Shown: positions 37,524 to 45,729 of the stretch, one piece after another
How the letters are laid out: every line of letters starts with the position of its first letter
Position numbering within the stretch: position 1 is the stretch's first letter
NCBI RefSeq assembly: GCF_026239555.1
Contig: NZ_JAPIVP010000021.1
Location: 36,090 to 100,089 of the forward strand
Direction of reading: 5' to 3'
DNA length: 64,000 nt
From: Pedobacter sp. PF22-3
GTDB lineage: Bacteria; Bacteroidota; Bacteroidia; Sphingobacteriales; Sphingobacteriaceae
Made by a program: the position numbers and the translations under genes
The notes under the pieces: generated by a model
Databases searched by the model: none
What the model was told of the DNA's origin: nothing
What the model saw: the letters and a program-made list of their open reading frames with translations, nothing else

Positions 37524-38063
37524 TTAATTCCCTTCTTCAAATTTCACCCAATCTTTAAGAAAATAGATAGCTGTAGATTTAATATCAGTATCCTTAACCA
37601 AATGTGCTTCTACAAAAGCGCCAGCTTTCCTAACATATTTAATTTTGGTATCCTGCATAGCTCCTGAGTAATAATAAGCACCAAACGGACACTTATAGGG
37701 GTTATTTTCAACGTCTGAAGTGAAAACCGAGAATAAAATCATCTTTCTGGAGTTGGTATCTGGTTTTTGGTAACCAAAAATTCGATAATCTGCCCTAATA
37801 TTTTCATAAACGGTCAGTGAGCTATCACTAAGGTTGATCATTGCCTTTTGAAAAAATGCCTCACTCATTTGTGTGTCTTTGTCATTTCTTATGGTATCTT
37901 TTTTTACTGTTTTTTTAACAGGGGTACTATCTGGTTTAACCGCAGCTACGCCATCCGTTACAGTTTTTATAGTATCTGTTGTTGTATTCGCCATTTCCGT
38001 AGTTGGCGTATGCCGGCAACCCAAAAATGTAACTATCACTAACGCAGCTATGATATTTTTCAT
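37524..38063 (-). CDS. Small lipoprotein, unknown
   Basis: A 179-residue lipoprotein: a short signal ending TFLGC with Cys at residue 16, a Thr-rich linker with TTEMANTTTDTIK, and a basic stretch KKTVKKD. The folded part (about 70-179) includes FFQKAMINLSDSSL, YRIFGYQKPDTNSRKMILFS and AIYFLKDWVKFEEG; I do not recognise the family. It lies 2 bases from the gene after it and 65 bases from the XAC2610-like gene before it, in one operon of three exported proteins. Confidence 0.65.
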   Translation of the reverse strand: MKNIIAALVIVTFLGCRHTPTTEMANTTTDTIKTVTDGVAAVKPDSTPVKKTVKKDTIRNDKDTQMSEAFFQKAMINLSDSSLTVYENIRADYRIFGYQKPDTNSRKMILFSVFTSDVENNPYKCPFGAYYYSGAMQDTKIKYVRKAGAFVEAHLVKDTDIKSTAIYFLKDWVKFEEGN

Positions 38064-38128
38064 TCTTTTTAAGCTATTATTTTATCCAGGTACCCGTTCG
38101 GCTGTATATTTTGCCTAATGCGCCATAT

Positions 38129-39073
38129 TTATCCCTTTTTCTTATAATCCTTAACTTTCACCGACTTCCCATTCTCAATTTTGTATTCTTCATAATGAAT
38201 ATATGGATCGTTTTCATAAACACGTTCTGCCTTTTCTAAGCATAAATTTCCGTTTTGCCAACGATAGTACATCGTTCCTTCATTTCCCCTACCATCAGCA
38301 TCATATTTATAAATTAGTTTTTTTGCTGCATCAAAAAATACAACGCCCAAATCATTTAAGTTTTTGTTTTTTATAAAGCCTTTACGCTTTACATCATACA
38401 CGAAATATACGTAACCATAATCGTTTTTTATCCTATCGGGATAATAAATGGGTACTTTTATATCCAGATAACCGTCGAAATTTACATCTTCCAATTCCAA
38501 GTCATCTTTAACTAAATCATGTACATCAAAATCATGAAGGATCCACCTGGAACTTTTATTTACATTAATTTTTAAGGAGCGCAAAGTGAAATAATCCGCC
38601 GTATTTTCGGGCATGTTATCATCGGGTTGATTCTTCGACATAATAAAATCGAAGCCTAGCGGATTAAAAGCCTGCAAATGTTCGCGACACTGCAATTTCA
38701 CGCCCAGCATATTTTCTGTATTCCGTATTGTTTTGCCCCAACTACCCGATAACGACGTTTGCGCTGCATAAGCCATTCTGAAATAACCCGTAGTTTCAAT
38801 TTTTTTTGATTTAGCGTTATATGCACTTTCTTTGAGCAGCATTTGGCCGTTTCTTAAAGTTCCCTCTAAATAGAGTTTGCTATTGTAACCACTTTTGATA
38901 TAATAATACTCACCAGAAATACTGTCGTTATAGCTGTTTAAACTCAGTTTCATTTCTATTGGGAATTTTCCAATGTTACCTGTAAAGTTTAAATTGGCAG
39001 TTACCTTTGCTTTCTGTGCATAGGCCTGACCAAAAATCGCTGAAAGTAATATTAAAAGTATTGTTTTTACCAT
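38129..39073 (-). CDS. XAC2610-like exported protein
   Basis: A 314-residue secreted protein with signal peptide 1-19 (ending GQAYA). Residues 22-120 are the beta domain shared with the protein at 36751-37521. Residues 135-280 fit the XAC2610-related family, seen in SLKINVNKSSRWILHDF and in the calcium-binding-like loop EDVNFDGYLDIKVP, which is like the DxNxDGxxD repeats of FG-GAP proteins. The end (YYRWQNGNLCLEKAERVY) is family-like. It would be periplasmic or surface-bound. Operon leader of the three-gene cluster. Confidence 0.7.
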   Translation of the reverse strand: MVKTILLILLSAIFGQAYAQKAKVTANLNFTGNIGKFPIEMKLSLNSYNDSISGEYYYIKSGYNSKLYLEGTLRNGQMLLKESAYNAKSKKIETTGYFRMAYAAQTSLSGSWGKTIRNTENMLGVKLQCREHLQAFNPLGFDFIMSKNQPDDNMPENTADYFTLRSLKINVNKSSRWILHDFDVHDLVKDDLELEDVNFDGYLDIKVPIYYPDRIKNDYGYVYFVYDVKRKGFIKNKNLNDLGVVFFDAAKKLIYKYDADGRGNEGTMYYRWQNGNLCLEKAERVYENDPYIHYEEYKIENGKSVKVKDYKKKG

Positions 39074-39259
39074 TTATCTTCTTGTTCTTATTATGTACCT
39101 CTATTTATTTAGAGCGCTGCAGTTATTGTACTTCACAAATAAAAGTATAAAATAATATGATATCGGACATCAGCTCTGGAAAGACAATTTTGAATAATTG
39201 TGGCCAAATGACTGAATTACATGGTGAATCTACAAACCTGCCATGACGTATATTTCAAT

Positions 39260-39290
39260 AAAAAAGCTTCCCATTTTCATGAGAAGCTTT
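39260..39290 (-). terminator. Intrinsic terminator of the sterol-desaturase-like gene
   Basis: On the minus strand AAAGCTTC pairs with GAAGCTTT (8 perfect bases) around a 12-base loop, and a T-run (TTTTTT) follows. It lies 52 bases past the desaturase-like stop and 187 bases before the next gene's start, so it separates the two. Confidence 0.7.
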
Positions 39291-39341
39291 ATAGTCCCCG
39301 CTGGCACTTTTAACCATTAACTGTAAGCATAAAGCGAATTT

Positions 39342-40136
39342 TTAGGACCTAATTATACCTTCTTGAGGTATTTGATTAAAGCGATGCGCTTGTAAGCGGT
39401 CGTATTCTTTCACATAATCCGGGTGTTCCGTGCCCATCACCCTATCCCAGATCCTGAAATACAAGCCATAATTCCCCTTAAATTTACTGTGATGCAGGTT
39501 ATGATGGACCGAACTATTCAGGATTTCGAAGGCCCAGGTTGAGCGGAATCCTTTAGGCATAATTTCATAGCCCAGATGCCCATACACATTAATGATGAAG
39601 CCAGTTACAGTAAATAGTAATATCGTTAAGGGATGCATGGGTAGCAGCATCACGATTAGCACCAATACAAGTCCTTCGGTGATGGCTTCCAATATGTGAA
39701 AGCTATAAGATGTCCATGGTGAAGGATTGGTGCTCTTATGATGGACCAAATGGGCGAGTTTAAATAATTTTTTGTGATGTAGTAACCGGTGCATCCAATA
39801 AAAATAAGTGTCGTGTATAATCAGGCTCAATAGCAGCATCACACCCACATACCATATCGGGAAATCATTAATATGTGTGTAAATTCGGGTATACTGGCGT
39901 AGCGGTGTAAAAATCAAGCCAGCTGCGATGATTGAAAATACCAGTGTACTCTGCATGGAATGCCATACCTCACGGACAAAGTCTTTTTTTGTGGCCAGTT
40001 TTTGCTGAATTTTAAATTTACCCAGCTTATCGGGAATGAGCAGGTAAAACAGCGCAAAAGGAATTCCGGCGAGTATAAAATACCGGATAGCTGAAATACT
40101 AAAAATACTGATAGTGGCTTCTATTATCTTTTCCAT
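39342..40136 (-). CDS. Sterol desaturase / fatty acid hydroxylase family membrane protein
   Basis: A 264-residue integral membrane oxygenase of the di-iron family. Histidine boxes are HDTYFYWMHRLLHH, HLVHH and SSVHHNLHH, which bind the iron pair, and four helices surround them. It probably hydroxylates or desaturates a lipid such as a fatty acid or carotenoid; the product is unknown. The longest frame starts 12 codons earlier, but MEKIIEATISIF begins where the hydrophobic part starts and is the likelier start. It is 94 bases downstream of the Crp/Fnr regulator, with a 17-base direct repeat between them, which hints at regulator control. Confidence 0.8.
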   Translation of the reverse strand: MEKIIEATISIFSISAIRYFILAGIPFALFYLLIPDKLGKFKIQQKLATKKDFVREVWHSMQSTLVFSIIAAGLIFTPLRQYTRIYTHINDFPIWYVGVMLLLSLIIHDTYFYWMHRLLHHKKLFKLAHLVHHKSTNPSPWTSYSFHILEAITEGLVLVLIVMLLPMHPLTILLFTVTGFIINVYGHLGYEIMPKGFRSTWAFEILNSSVHHNLHHSKFKGNYGLYFRIWDRVMGTEHPDYVKEYDRLQAHRFNQIPQEGIIRS

Positions 40137-40187
40137 ATCTTTTATTATTGATACTCCAAAAGTATAAGACACCTGGATTTTGCGACG

Positions 40188-40227
40188 TTAACAAAAGATA
40201 ATTTCAAGACTTAACAAAGGATAATTT
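40188..40227 (-). promoter_or_regulatory. 17-base direct repeat in the regulator-desaturase gap
   Basis: TTAACAAAAGATAATTT (40188-40204) and TTAACAAAGGATAATTT (40211-40227) differ at one base and lie 23 bases apart, about two helical turns. Read on the minus strand the copies contain TTATCTTTTG and TTATCCTTTG, close to a -7 box with one extra base. A tandem site for a regulator, perhaps the Crp/Fnr protein encoded next to it, is a reasonable guess. Confidence 0.45.
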
Positions 40228-40230
40228 ATT

Positions 40231-40824
40231 TTACTGTTTACTTTTTGTATACATCCTTTTGCGAATCCGGCTTAATGACACCGGCGTAATGCCAAGCATG
40301 GATGCGATGTATTTATCCGGCACGCGATTTACCAGATCGAAACGCTCTGACAGGAGTTCCCGATAACGCTCTTCCGGCGATTGTGTAACAAAGGATTCCA
40401 GCATTTTTAAAGATTCCGCCAGCATTTTCATCAAAAAAAAGTTACGGAGCGGTTCATATTCCGGATGCGTTTTCAGAATCTCTTCAAGAACACCATAATC
40501 AATCTGCAGCAATTTCACAGGTTCCAATGCACGGTAAATAAACCTTGAGGGCTGGCGATTAATAATGGTATCATGCGACGCAATAAACTGGCCCTCCCAG
40601 CGAAGAAGAAGTGTAGCCTCATCTCCATTTTCCTTAATGGTGTATGCGCGGATGACGCCGCTTTCAATAAAAGCCAGTCGACGGCTGCTTTCGCCTTCGC
40701 GGATGTAGGCTTCATTGGTTTCCAGCGATACCGGAGTGGTCATTGCAAATAACGGTTCAGTATCTGCAGGTAATACACCCGCTAAATCGAACAATAATTT
40801 TTGTAAGGTATCAATTGTACTCAT
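40231..40824 (-). CDS. Crp/Fnr family transcription regulator
   Basis: A 197-residue regulator: an N-terminal cyclic-nucleotide-binding-like beta barrel (about 20-120; IREGESSRRLAFIESGVIRAYT) and a C-terminal winged helix (DKYIASMLGITPVSLSRIRKRM). There is no Cys cluster, so it is not an iron-sulfur Fnr. The longest frame starts at 40851, but MSTIDTLQKLLF at 40824 is the likelier start. The desaturase-like gene follows on the same strand, so it could be its target or a cotranscribed partner. The ligand is unknown. Confidence 0.82.
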   Translation of the reverse strand: MSTIDTLQKLLFDLAGVLPADTEPLFAMTTPVSLETNEAYIREGESSRRLAFIESGVIRAYTIKENGDEATLLLRWEGQFIASHDTIINRQPSRFIYRALEPVKLLQIDYGVLEEILKTHPEYEPLRNFFLMKMLAESLKMLESFVTQSPEERYRELLSERFDLVNRVPDKYIASMLGITPVSLSRIRKRMYTKSKQ

Positions 40825-41008
40825 GTTAAATAGAAAAATGGAATTGAGCAATTACTAAATTACAAATATCCGTCAAGCCTGCAAAAAGTATCATCAACAG
40901 CAGGTATTACCGGTATTCATTCGCATAGATTCAAAAAATTTTGGATATACATTTCGGGAGACGTTTAAAGAATGTATGAGATAATGTCGGCTTAAGTACT
41001 ACATAACC

Positions 41009-41917
41009 TTAAAACGTTTTATTTTTACCAGTAAAATAATTCCAGGCTGCTTTATTGATATCGGCAATTATTTTTTCATTTGTTGCTGCATTTTCTGTTG
41101 ATTCCGTAACGAATACACTTATAAAATAATGTGATCCATCAGGAAGAAATACGATCCCGATATCGTTTACTGCAGCAGTTATACCCTGTTTATTTGTGCC
41201 TGATGAGCCTGTTTTATGCGCAACAATGGTTTTCGTTGGAAGCTGCCCTCTCAATCGGCCTTCCCCTGTTTTGGTTTCCCGCATTACTTTCCAAAGAAAA
41301 TGGTAACTTTTCTTTGAAAGCAGATTGTTTCCATCCCTATAAAATAGCTCCAGAATTTTATTAGCTGCTTTAGGTGTGGTCCAGTTTTTAAACTGTGAAT
41401 TCCAGTTGCTTTGTTGTTCTTCTTCATTTATTTTTATGGATACATCCTGGATGCCAATGCGATTGCAATACTTTTCAACAAATCCTGGACCTCCAATCAT
41501 CCTAAGTAAGATGTCACAGCCTATATTATCACTTTGCGAAACGGTATATGCTAAAATTTCGGATAATGGCAGGGTTACACCGTTTGGATATCGATCGCGG
41601 ATAGGACTATATAAACCTGGTAATAGATCTTTCTTGGTAATTTTAATTTTTTGAGTCAAACTCAATTTCCCTTGATCAACCTGAGATAGTACCGCCAATG
41701 CAATATGGAATTTGAATACACTTTGTAAAGGGAAATGCTGGTCTCCGTTTATGAATAAAGTATCCTTTATACCTGGCCCTTTAATGGCAAGCCCTACTTT
41801 GGCATGCTTTGAAGCGATGATTTCCTGTATCCTGGTATTAAGGACGTTGGTTTGCGCAAAAACCTGATAGCAGGTGGTAAATAGCAGAAAAATGCTAAGC
41901 TTAAAGGAATGCTTCAT
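41009..41917 (-). CDS. Class A beta-lactamase, subclass A2-like
   Basis: A 302-residue exported serine beta-lactamase that hydrolyses the beta-lactam ring through an acyl-enzyme. With the start at 41917 (MKHSFKLS), the signal peptide is 1-21 (ending QVFAQ). Catalytic motifs are in order: SVFK (Ser66, Lys69), SDN (129-131), EEQQSN with Glu167 and Asn171 as the omega-loop pair, and KTG (235-237). The pattern SVFKFH, DQGKLSLTQKI and DLLPGLYSPIRDRYPNG is that of the Bacteroidota A2 group (CepA/PER-like). A longer frame to 41959 lacks a signal at its N-terminus. The spectrum cannot be read from sequence. Confidence 0.92.
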   Translation of the reverse strand: MKHSFKLSIFLLFTTCYQVFAQTNVLNTRIQEIIASKHAKVGLAIKGPGIKDTLFINGDQHFPLQSVFKFHIALAVLSQVDQGKLSLTQKIKITKKDLLPGLYSPIRDRYPNGVTLPLSEILAYTVSQSDNIGCDILLRMIGGPGFVEKYCNRIGIQDVSIKINEEEQQSNWNSQFKNWTTPKAANKILELFYRDGNNLLSKKSYHFLWKVMRETKTGEGRLRGQLPTKTIVAHKTGSSGTNKQGITAAVNDIGIVFLPDGSHYFISVFVTESTENAATNEKIIADINKAAWNYFTGKNKTF

Positions 41918-42063
41918 TTGGTATTTTATTGATGATTGTTTTTGTAAGCAAAATGGCAATGCAATTTATATAATTAGCGAGATGATCTGCCATCCGATAA
42001 ACCAAAGTATAAAAAATGTATGACTTAGTTTATCTCCTCAGCACATTATACTTCCTAACGCTA

Positions 42064-42555
42064 CTAACCAGGAAAAAATTTTGCGTTTTCGTAAGAATAA
42101 ATAATGCTTACGATTTTCCATTTTCCCTCCGCTTTGAAAAGGTGCCAGTACTCGCTTCCCCAATTCGTTATGGTATTTTCTTCCTGAAATGAATAATTGA
42201 AACTCACACTGGCAATCACATCATCATTGATGATCCTGATCTTCTCAAACTTTTCTTCCTTGCCGCCTTTTTCCATGATGTAGCGAAAAAAGTTTTCATA
42301 CGTATCTTTAAAATAATTTTTACGGTTAGAAGGATTAATTTCCAGCCGTTTTTGCTGTGATCTGTTCTTAACAACGCCGATCCAGACCACAGGGTTTTCA
42401 TGGAAGAGACTGCTAAAAGTAGCCGAATCTTTTTGAATAATACTTTCTTTAAATTGCCAGACTACAAGTTGGATTTCCTTTTTCTCTGCATCAAAATGCT
42501 GAGCTATAGCAAAATGAGACCTCAGCATAAAAATGCTTAGGCTAAGTGTTTTCAT
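42064..42555 (-). CDS. Exported NTF2-like (SnoaL/DUF4440-type) protein
   Basis: A 163-residue protein with a short signal (1-18, ending FAIAQ) and an NTF2-like cone fold: an N-terminal helix (EIQLVVWQFKESIIQKDSATFSSLF), a central PVVWIGVV strand, and the C-terminal strands SEYWHLFKAEGKWKIVSIIYSYE. Such folds bind small hydrophobic ligands or are enzymes; no active-site residues can be assigned. It follows the acyltransferase gene by 17 bases and is probably cotranscribed with it. Function unknown. Confidence 0.72.
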   Translation of the reverse strand: MKTLSLSIFMLRSHFAIAQHFDAEKKEIQLVVWQFKESIIQKDSATFSSLFHENPVVWIGVVKNRSQQKRLEINPSNRKNYFKDTYENFFRYIMEKGGKEEKFEKIRIINDDVIASVSFNYSFQEENTITNWGSEYWHLFKAEGKWKIVSIIYSYENAKFFPG

Positions 42556-42572
42556 AAATTAAAGGTTTTTGT

Positions 42573-43685
42573 TTAGTAGCCGCGATTTAATTTTTTAAGG
42601 ATTTTATTTTTGATGGCTGCAGATGGTTTCTCCAGAGAGTAGCGGTAAAACAGACCGGCCAGGATACAAAAGGTAAAACAGATCAGCAATCCAGGCGTAT
42701 AGGATGCCGGAATTTTAATTTTTTCGAGAAACAACTGTACCAGATGGATAACAATTTTATGCGATAGATAAACGGAATAAGACAGGGCCGCTAATTGAGT
42801 GGTGATCATGTTAGATTTCCTACTCAGGAAAGAGTTGCCGGAAATGGCTCCTGTTACCAGTACGCCATAGCTTACCGCTACCAGCGAAAATCCAAATAGT
42901 GAAGCCTGTTGCGAATAAGCATCTCTGCAGAACCACAGGGAAAATATAATGGTTATTATCCCGGTAAAAACCAATAGGTTCCCATTCCGGTTTATTATCG
43001 TTTTGAATGTTGATGACTGAAACAATCCACCAATCAGCACCCCAATGTACAGCCCATCTAATCTGGTATACGTGGGATAATAGATGTTCATATACCATTT
43101 TTTCCAGAAATCGGGAGTTTTCATGTATGGGAGAACATATTCATTCCAGGAAAATACACGGAGCAGTAGCGTAGATATGATCAGCAAAACAATAATAATT
43201 TTCAGGTATTTTATTTGCCTTATCCTGATTAAAAATAGTAACAAAACCGGAAGTGCCAGGTAAAATTGTTCTTCGATGCATAACGACCAGGCATGAGAAA
43301 AGGTTCCCTTGTTAATCACATCCAAACCAAAATTCTGAGTGAAGGAAAGAAATTTCCACAGGGGCGGCAAAGCTTCCCGTTCTCTAAATACCGGAAAACA
43401 AAAATACAGTAACAGCGTGAACAAATATGGTGGAATGATCCTGAAAAACCGTTTAGTGAAAAAGATTTTTAGCCTGATGGTTCCGTGTATGCTGATTTCC
43501 TGTAAGAGCTGATTGGAAATCAAAAAACCACTCAATACAAAAAACAAATCAACTCCGGTCCATCCGATCCATCCAACAGAATCTACCCAGGCGGGATGCT
43601 CAAACATCTGGTAATGATATAGCAATACTAGCAGGATTGCAACCGCCCGCAAATGATCCAATCCAACGAAGTTTTCTTTTTCCAT
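42573..43685 (-). CDS. Acyltransferase 3 family membrane protein
   Basis: A 370-residue O-acyltransferase with about ten helices. The family start LDHLRAVAILLVLLYHYQMF supplies the RAxA motif and the conserved His, and GVDLFFVLSGFLIS follows, then SHAWSLCIEEQFYLALPVLL. It would acetylate or acylate a sugar of the envelope or of a secreted glycan. The longest frame begins at 43877, but the 64 extra residues are not family-like, and MEKENFVGLDHLRA at 43685 fits. Diverges from the LytS-type kinase gene. Confidence 0.82.
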   Translation of the reverse strand: MEKENFVGLDHLRAVAILLVLLYHYQMFEHPAWVDSVGWIGWTGVDLFFVLSGFLISNQLLQEISIHGTIRLKIFFTKRFFRIIPPYLFTLLLYFCFPVFREREALPPLWKFLSFTQNFGLDVINKGTFSHAWSLCIEEQFYLALPVLLLFLIRIRQIKYLKIIIVLLIISTLLLRVFSWNEYVLPYMKTPDFWKKWYMNIYYPTYTRLDGLYIGVLIGGLFQSSTFKTIINRNGNLLVFTGIITIIFSLWFCRDAYSQQASLFGFSLVAVSYGVLVTGAISGNSFLSRKSNMITTQLAALSYSVYLSHKIVIHLVQLFLEKIKIPASYTPGLLICFTFCILAGLFYRYSLEKPSAAIKNKILKKLNRGY

Positions 43686-43836
43686 TCTTTTTTCTGCAAT
43701 AATATATCTATTTACCATGGATATAAAACGAAGAATGCAGAAGAAGCACTTTTGCCTGCAGATAACAAATTTGCTGTTCGAATGCCAGTTCCTGCTATTC
43801 ATCATCAAAGTGACTACTTCTGAGTCTAAACAGCGC

Positions 43837-44922
43837 ATGCAAGGCTTTTTAGTAATATCTTTACGCACTGTGAGCACAATATCAAATGGAAAATTAAAAA
43901 GAGAAATCAGCTATCAAACAGGACTCTGGATTGCTTTATTTCTTTTTGGAATATTCTGTAATTACGGTGAGCTTGAACAGCCAGATTTCCGGGAAATATT
44001 TTACTATGATGTATGTCACTGGATCTTCCAGATTATCGGTGCCAACTGGATTTACTTCTTTCTGATCCGCAGATTTTTCGAGACTAAAAAATATTTTAGC
44101 TTTAGCCTTTATTTTATGGCCGGGATATACGTTTTAGGCATACTAAACCGTATTTTTATTGTTTATGCGGCCGAACCTTTATTCGCAAATTACCCTCAGG
44201 ATAGCATTACCGATATCCTAACAGATGTTAAACACCTTCTATTTTACTACATCCTACCCATTATTTCCGGGTCTTTTATTTTTGTTTCTATGATGATCAT
44301 GCTTCGGTACAGAGATGAAAAGCAAAATGCCCTGCAGCTTCAGAAAGAGAAATCGGAGCTTGAATTGAAAGCCCTGAAAGCGCAACTAAATCCACATTTC
44401 CTGTTTAACACGCTGAACAATATATATGCTTTATCCATTACCGGTTCTGCTGCCGTACCCCAATCCATCAGCCGGCTTTCTGATATCCTGGATTACCTTC
44501 TTTACCACGGACAAGAAGAAATGGTCCCCGTTTCAACAGAACTAAAAATCGTTAAGGATTACATCGCCCTCCAAATGCTGCGCTATGATGAACGCCTTAC
44601 ACTTGAGATGGAGGAAAAAGTAGAATTTCCCAGCCTCATTCCACCGTTACTGTATCTCTCTTTTGTAGAAAATGCTTTTAAGCATGGTGCCGAAAAAACA
44701 AGCGGTGTCGTTACCATCAGAATTTCGATTGAAACCGATGCAAATAATGTGCACTTTAAGGTAGAAAATCAGTTCTTTGCCAAATGCCAGGAGGTAGGAA
44801 CCGGAATAGGATTGGAAAATACCAGAAAGCAACTTGATCTCTATTATCCGAATCAATATTCATTGGTAATAAAGAATGTAGATGACTGGTTTACAATAGA
44901 ATTAATGACCCCAATAATATGA
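43837..44922 (+). CDS. LytS-family sensor histidine kinase
   Basis: A histidine kinase of the LytS/His_kinase family: four helices at the N-terminus (about 33-160 from this start), then a coiled coil, the H-box LKAQLNPHFLFNTLNNIYALS with the phosphorylated His, and an ATPase domain (PPLLYLSFVENAFKHGAEKTSG, then GTGIGLENTRKQL). It phosphorylates the LytTR regulator that overlaps its end. Start: ATG at 43837 gives the hydrophobic N-terminus; a GTG at 43870 would work too, and a longer frame reaches 43717 but gives an odd leader. Its end overlaps the next gene by 4 bases (ATGA), so they are coupled. Confidence 0.85.
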   Translation: MQGFLVISLRTVSTISNGKLKREISYQTGLWIALFLFGIFCNYGELEQPDFREIFYYDVCHWIFQIIGANWIYFFLIRRFFETKKYFSFSLYFMAGIYVLGILNRIFIVYAAEPLFANYPQDSITDILTDVKHLLFYYILPIISGSFIFVSMMIMLRYRDEKQNALQLQKEKSELELKALKAQLNPHFLFNTLNNIYALSITGSAAVPQSISRLSDILDYLLYHGQEEMVPVSTELKIVKDYIALQMLRYDERLTLEMEEKVEFPSLIPPLLYLSFVENAFKHGAEKTSGVVTIRISIETDANNVHFKVENQFFAKCQEVGTGIGLENTRKQLDLYYPNQYSLVIKNVDDWFTIELMTPII

Positions 44923-45620
44923 CGATTAACTGTATTGTGATAGACGATGAGCCTTTGGCCATCAGGCTTCTGGAAAACCATATCGCAAAGATAGCGGAAC
45001 TGAAGTTGGTGGCCACAGCAACAAATGCACTCGAAGCTTATAGAATTTTACAGACAGAGGAAGTAGATCTTTTGTTCCTGGACGTTCAGATGCCGGATCT
45101 GAACGGCATAGAATTTTTGAGGTCGCTGAATAAAAGGCCATCTACCATTTTTACGACCGCTCACCGCGAATTTGCCATCGACGGTTTTGAGCTTGAAGCA
45201 GTAGACTACCTGCTGAAACCCATCACTTTTGAACGCTTTTTTAAATCTGTAGACAGAATTCTGAGAAATGTAAAAAAGGAAAACGAAGAAGATTTTGTGA
45301 TTTTTAAGTCAGAGGGATTCAGCCGGAAGTTTTTGCTGACAGACATCCTTTATTTTGAAAGCATCGGAAATGATATTAAGGTCGTGCTTCAGGACGAATT
45401 TATAATGGCACCTAAAATATCAATCTCCGAACTTGCATCACATCTTCAGCATAAAGGATTTTTAAGGATCCACCGTTCATTTATCATCAACCAGAATCAG
45501 GTAGCTGCCATCAGCAATCATGAAGCATTAATCGGAAAAACATCCATTCCGGTGGGCAGAAGCTTCCGGGAGACATTCGATAACTTTGCCGGGCAATTTT
45601 CGGCAAAACGTTTGTTTTAA
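44919..45620 (+). CDS. LytTR response regulator
   Basis: A 233-residue response regulator. The receiver domain (1-120) has the acidic pocket DDEPLA (8-13), the phospho-acceptor in LLFLDVQMPDLNG, and TTAH as the switch Thr. The LytTR DNA-binding domain (about 130-230) is shown by FLLTDILYFESIGNDIKVVL and FLRIHRSFIINQNQVAAIS. It is the partner of the kinase just before it (4-base overlap). Its targets could include the divergent acyltransferase gene; that is a guess from position. Confidence 0.93.
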   Translation: MTINCIVIDDEPLAIRLLENHIAKIAELKLVATATNALEAYRILQTEEVDLLFLDVQMPDLNGIEFLRSLNKRPSTIFTTAHREFAIDGFELEAVDYLLKPITFERFFKSVDRILRNVKKENEEDFVIFKSEGFSRKFLLTDILYFESIGNDIKVVLQDEFIMAPKISISELASHLQHKGFLRIHRSFIINQNQVAAISNHEALIGKTSIPVGRSFRETFDNFAGQFSAKRLF

Positions 45621-45729
45621 CTAATGATTATTCCGTTAACCTAAACCTGATATAAATTATCTGGTAATAGTAAAGAAAATGGTTAGTTGAATTATTTATC
45701 CTTTTGTAGAATTATAGAAGATTAATGAA

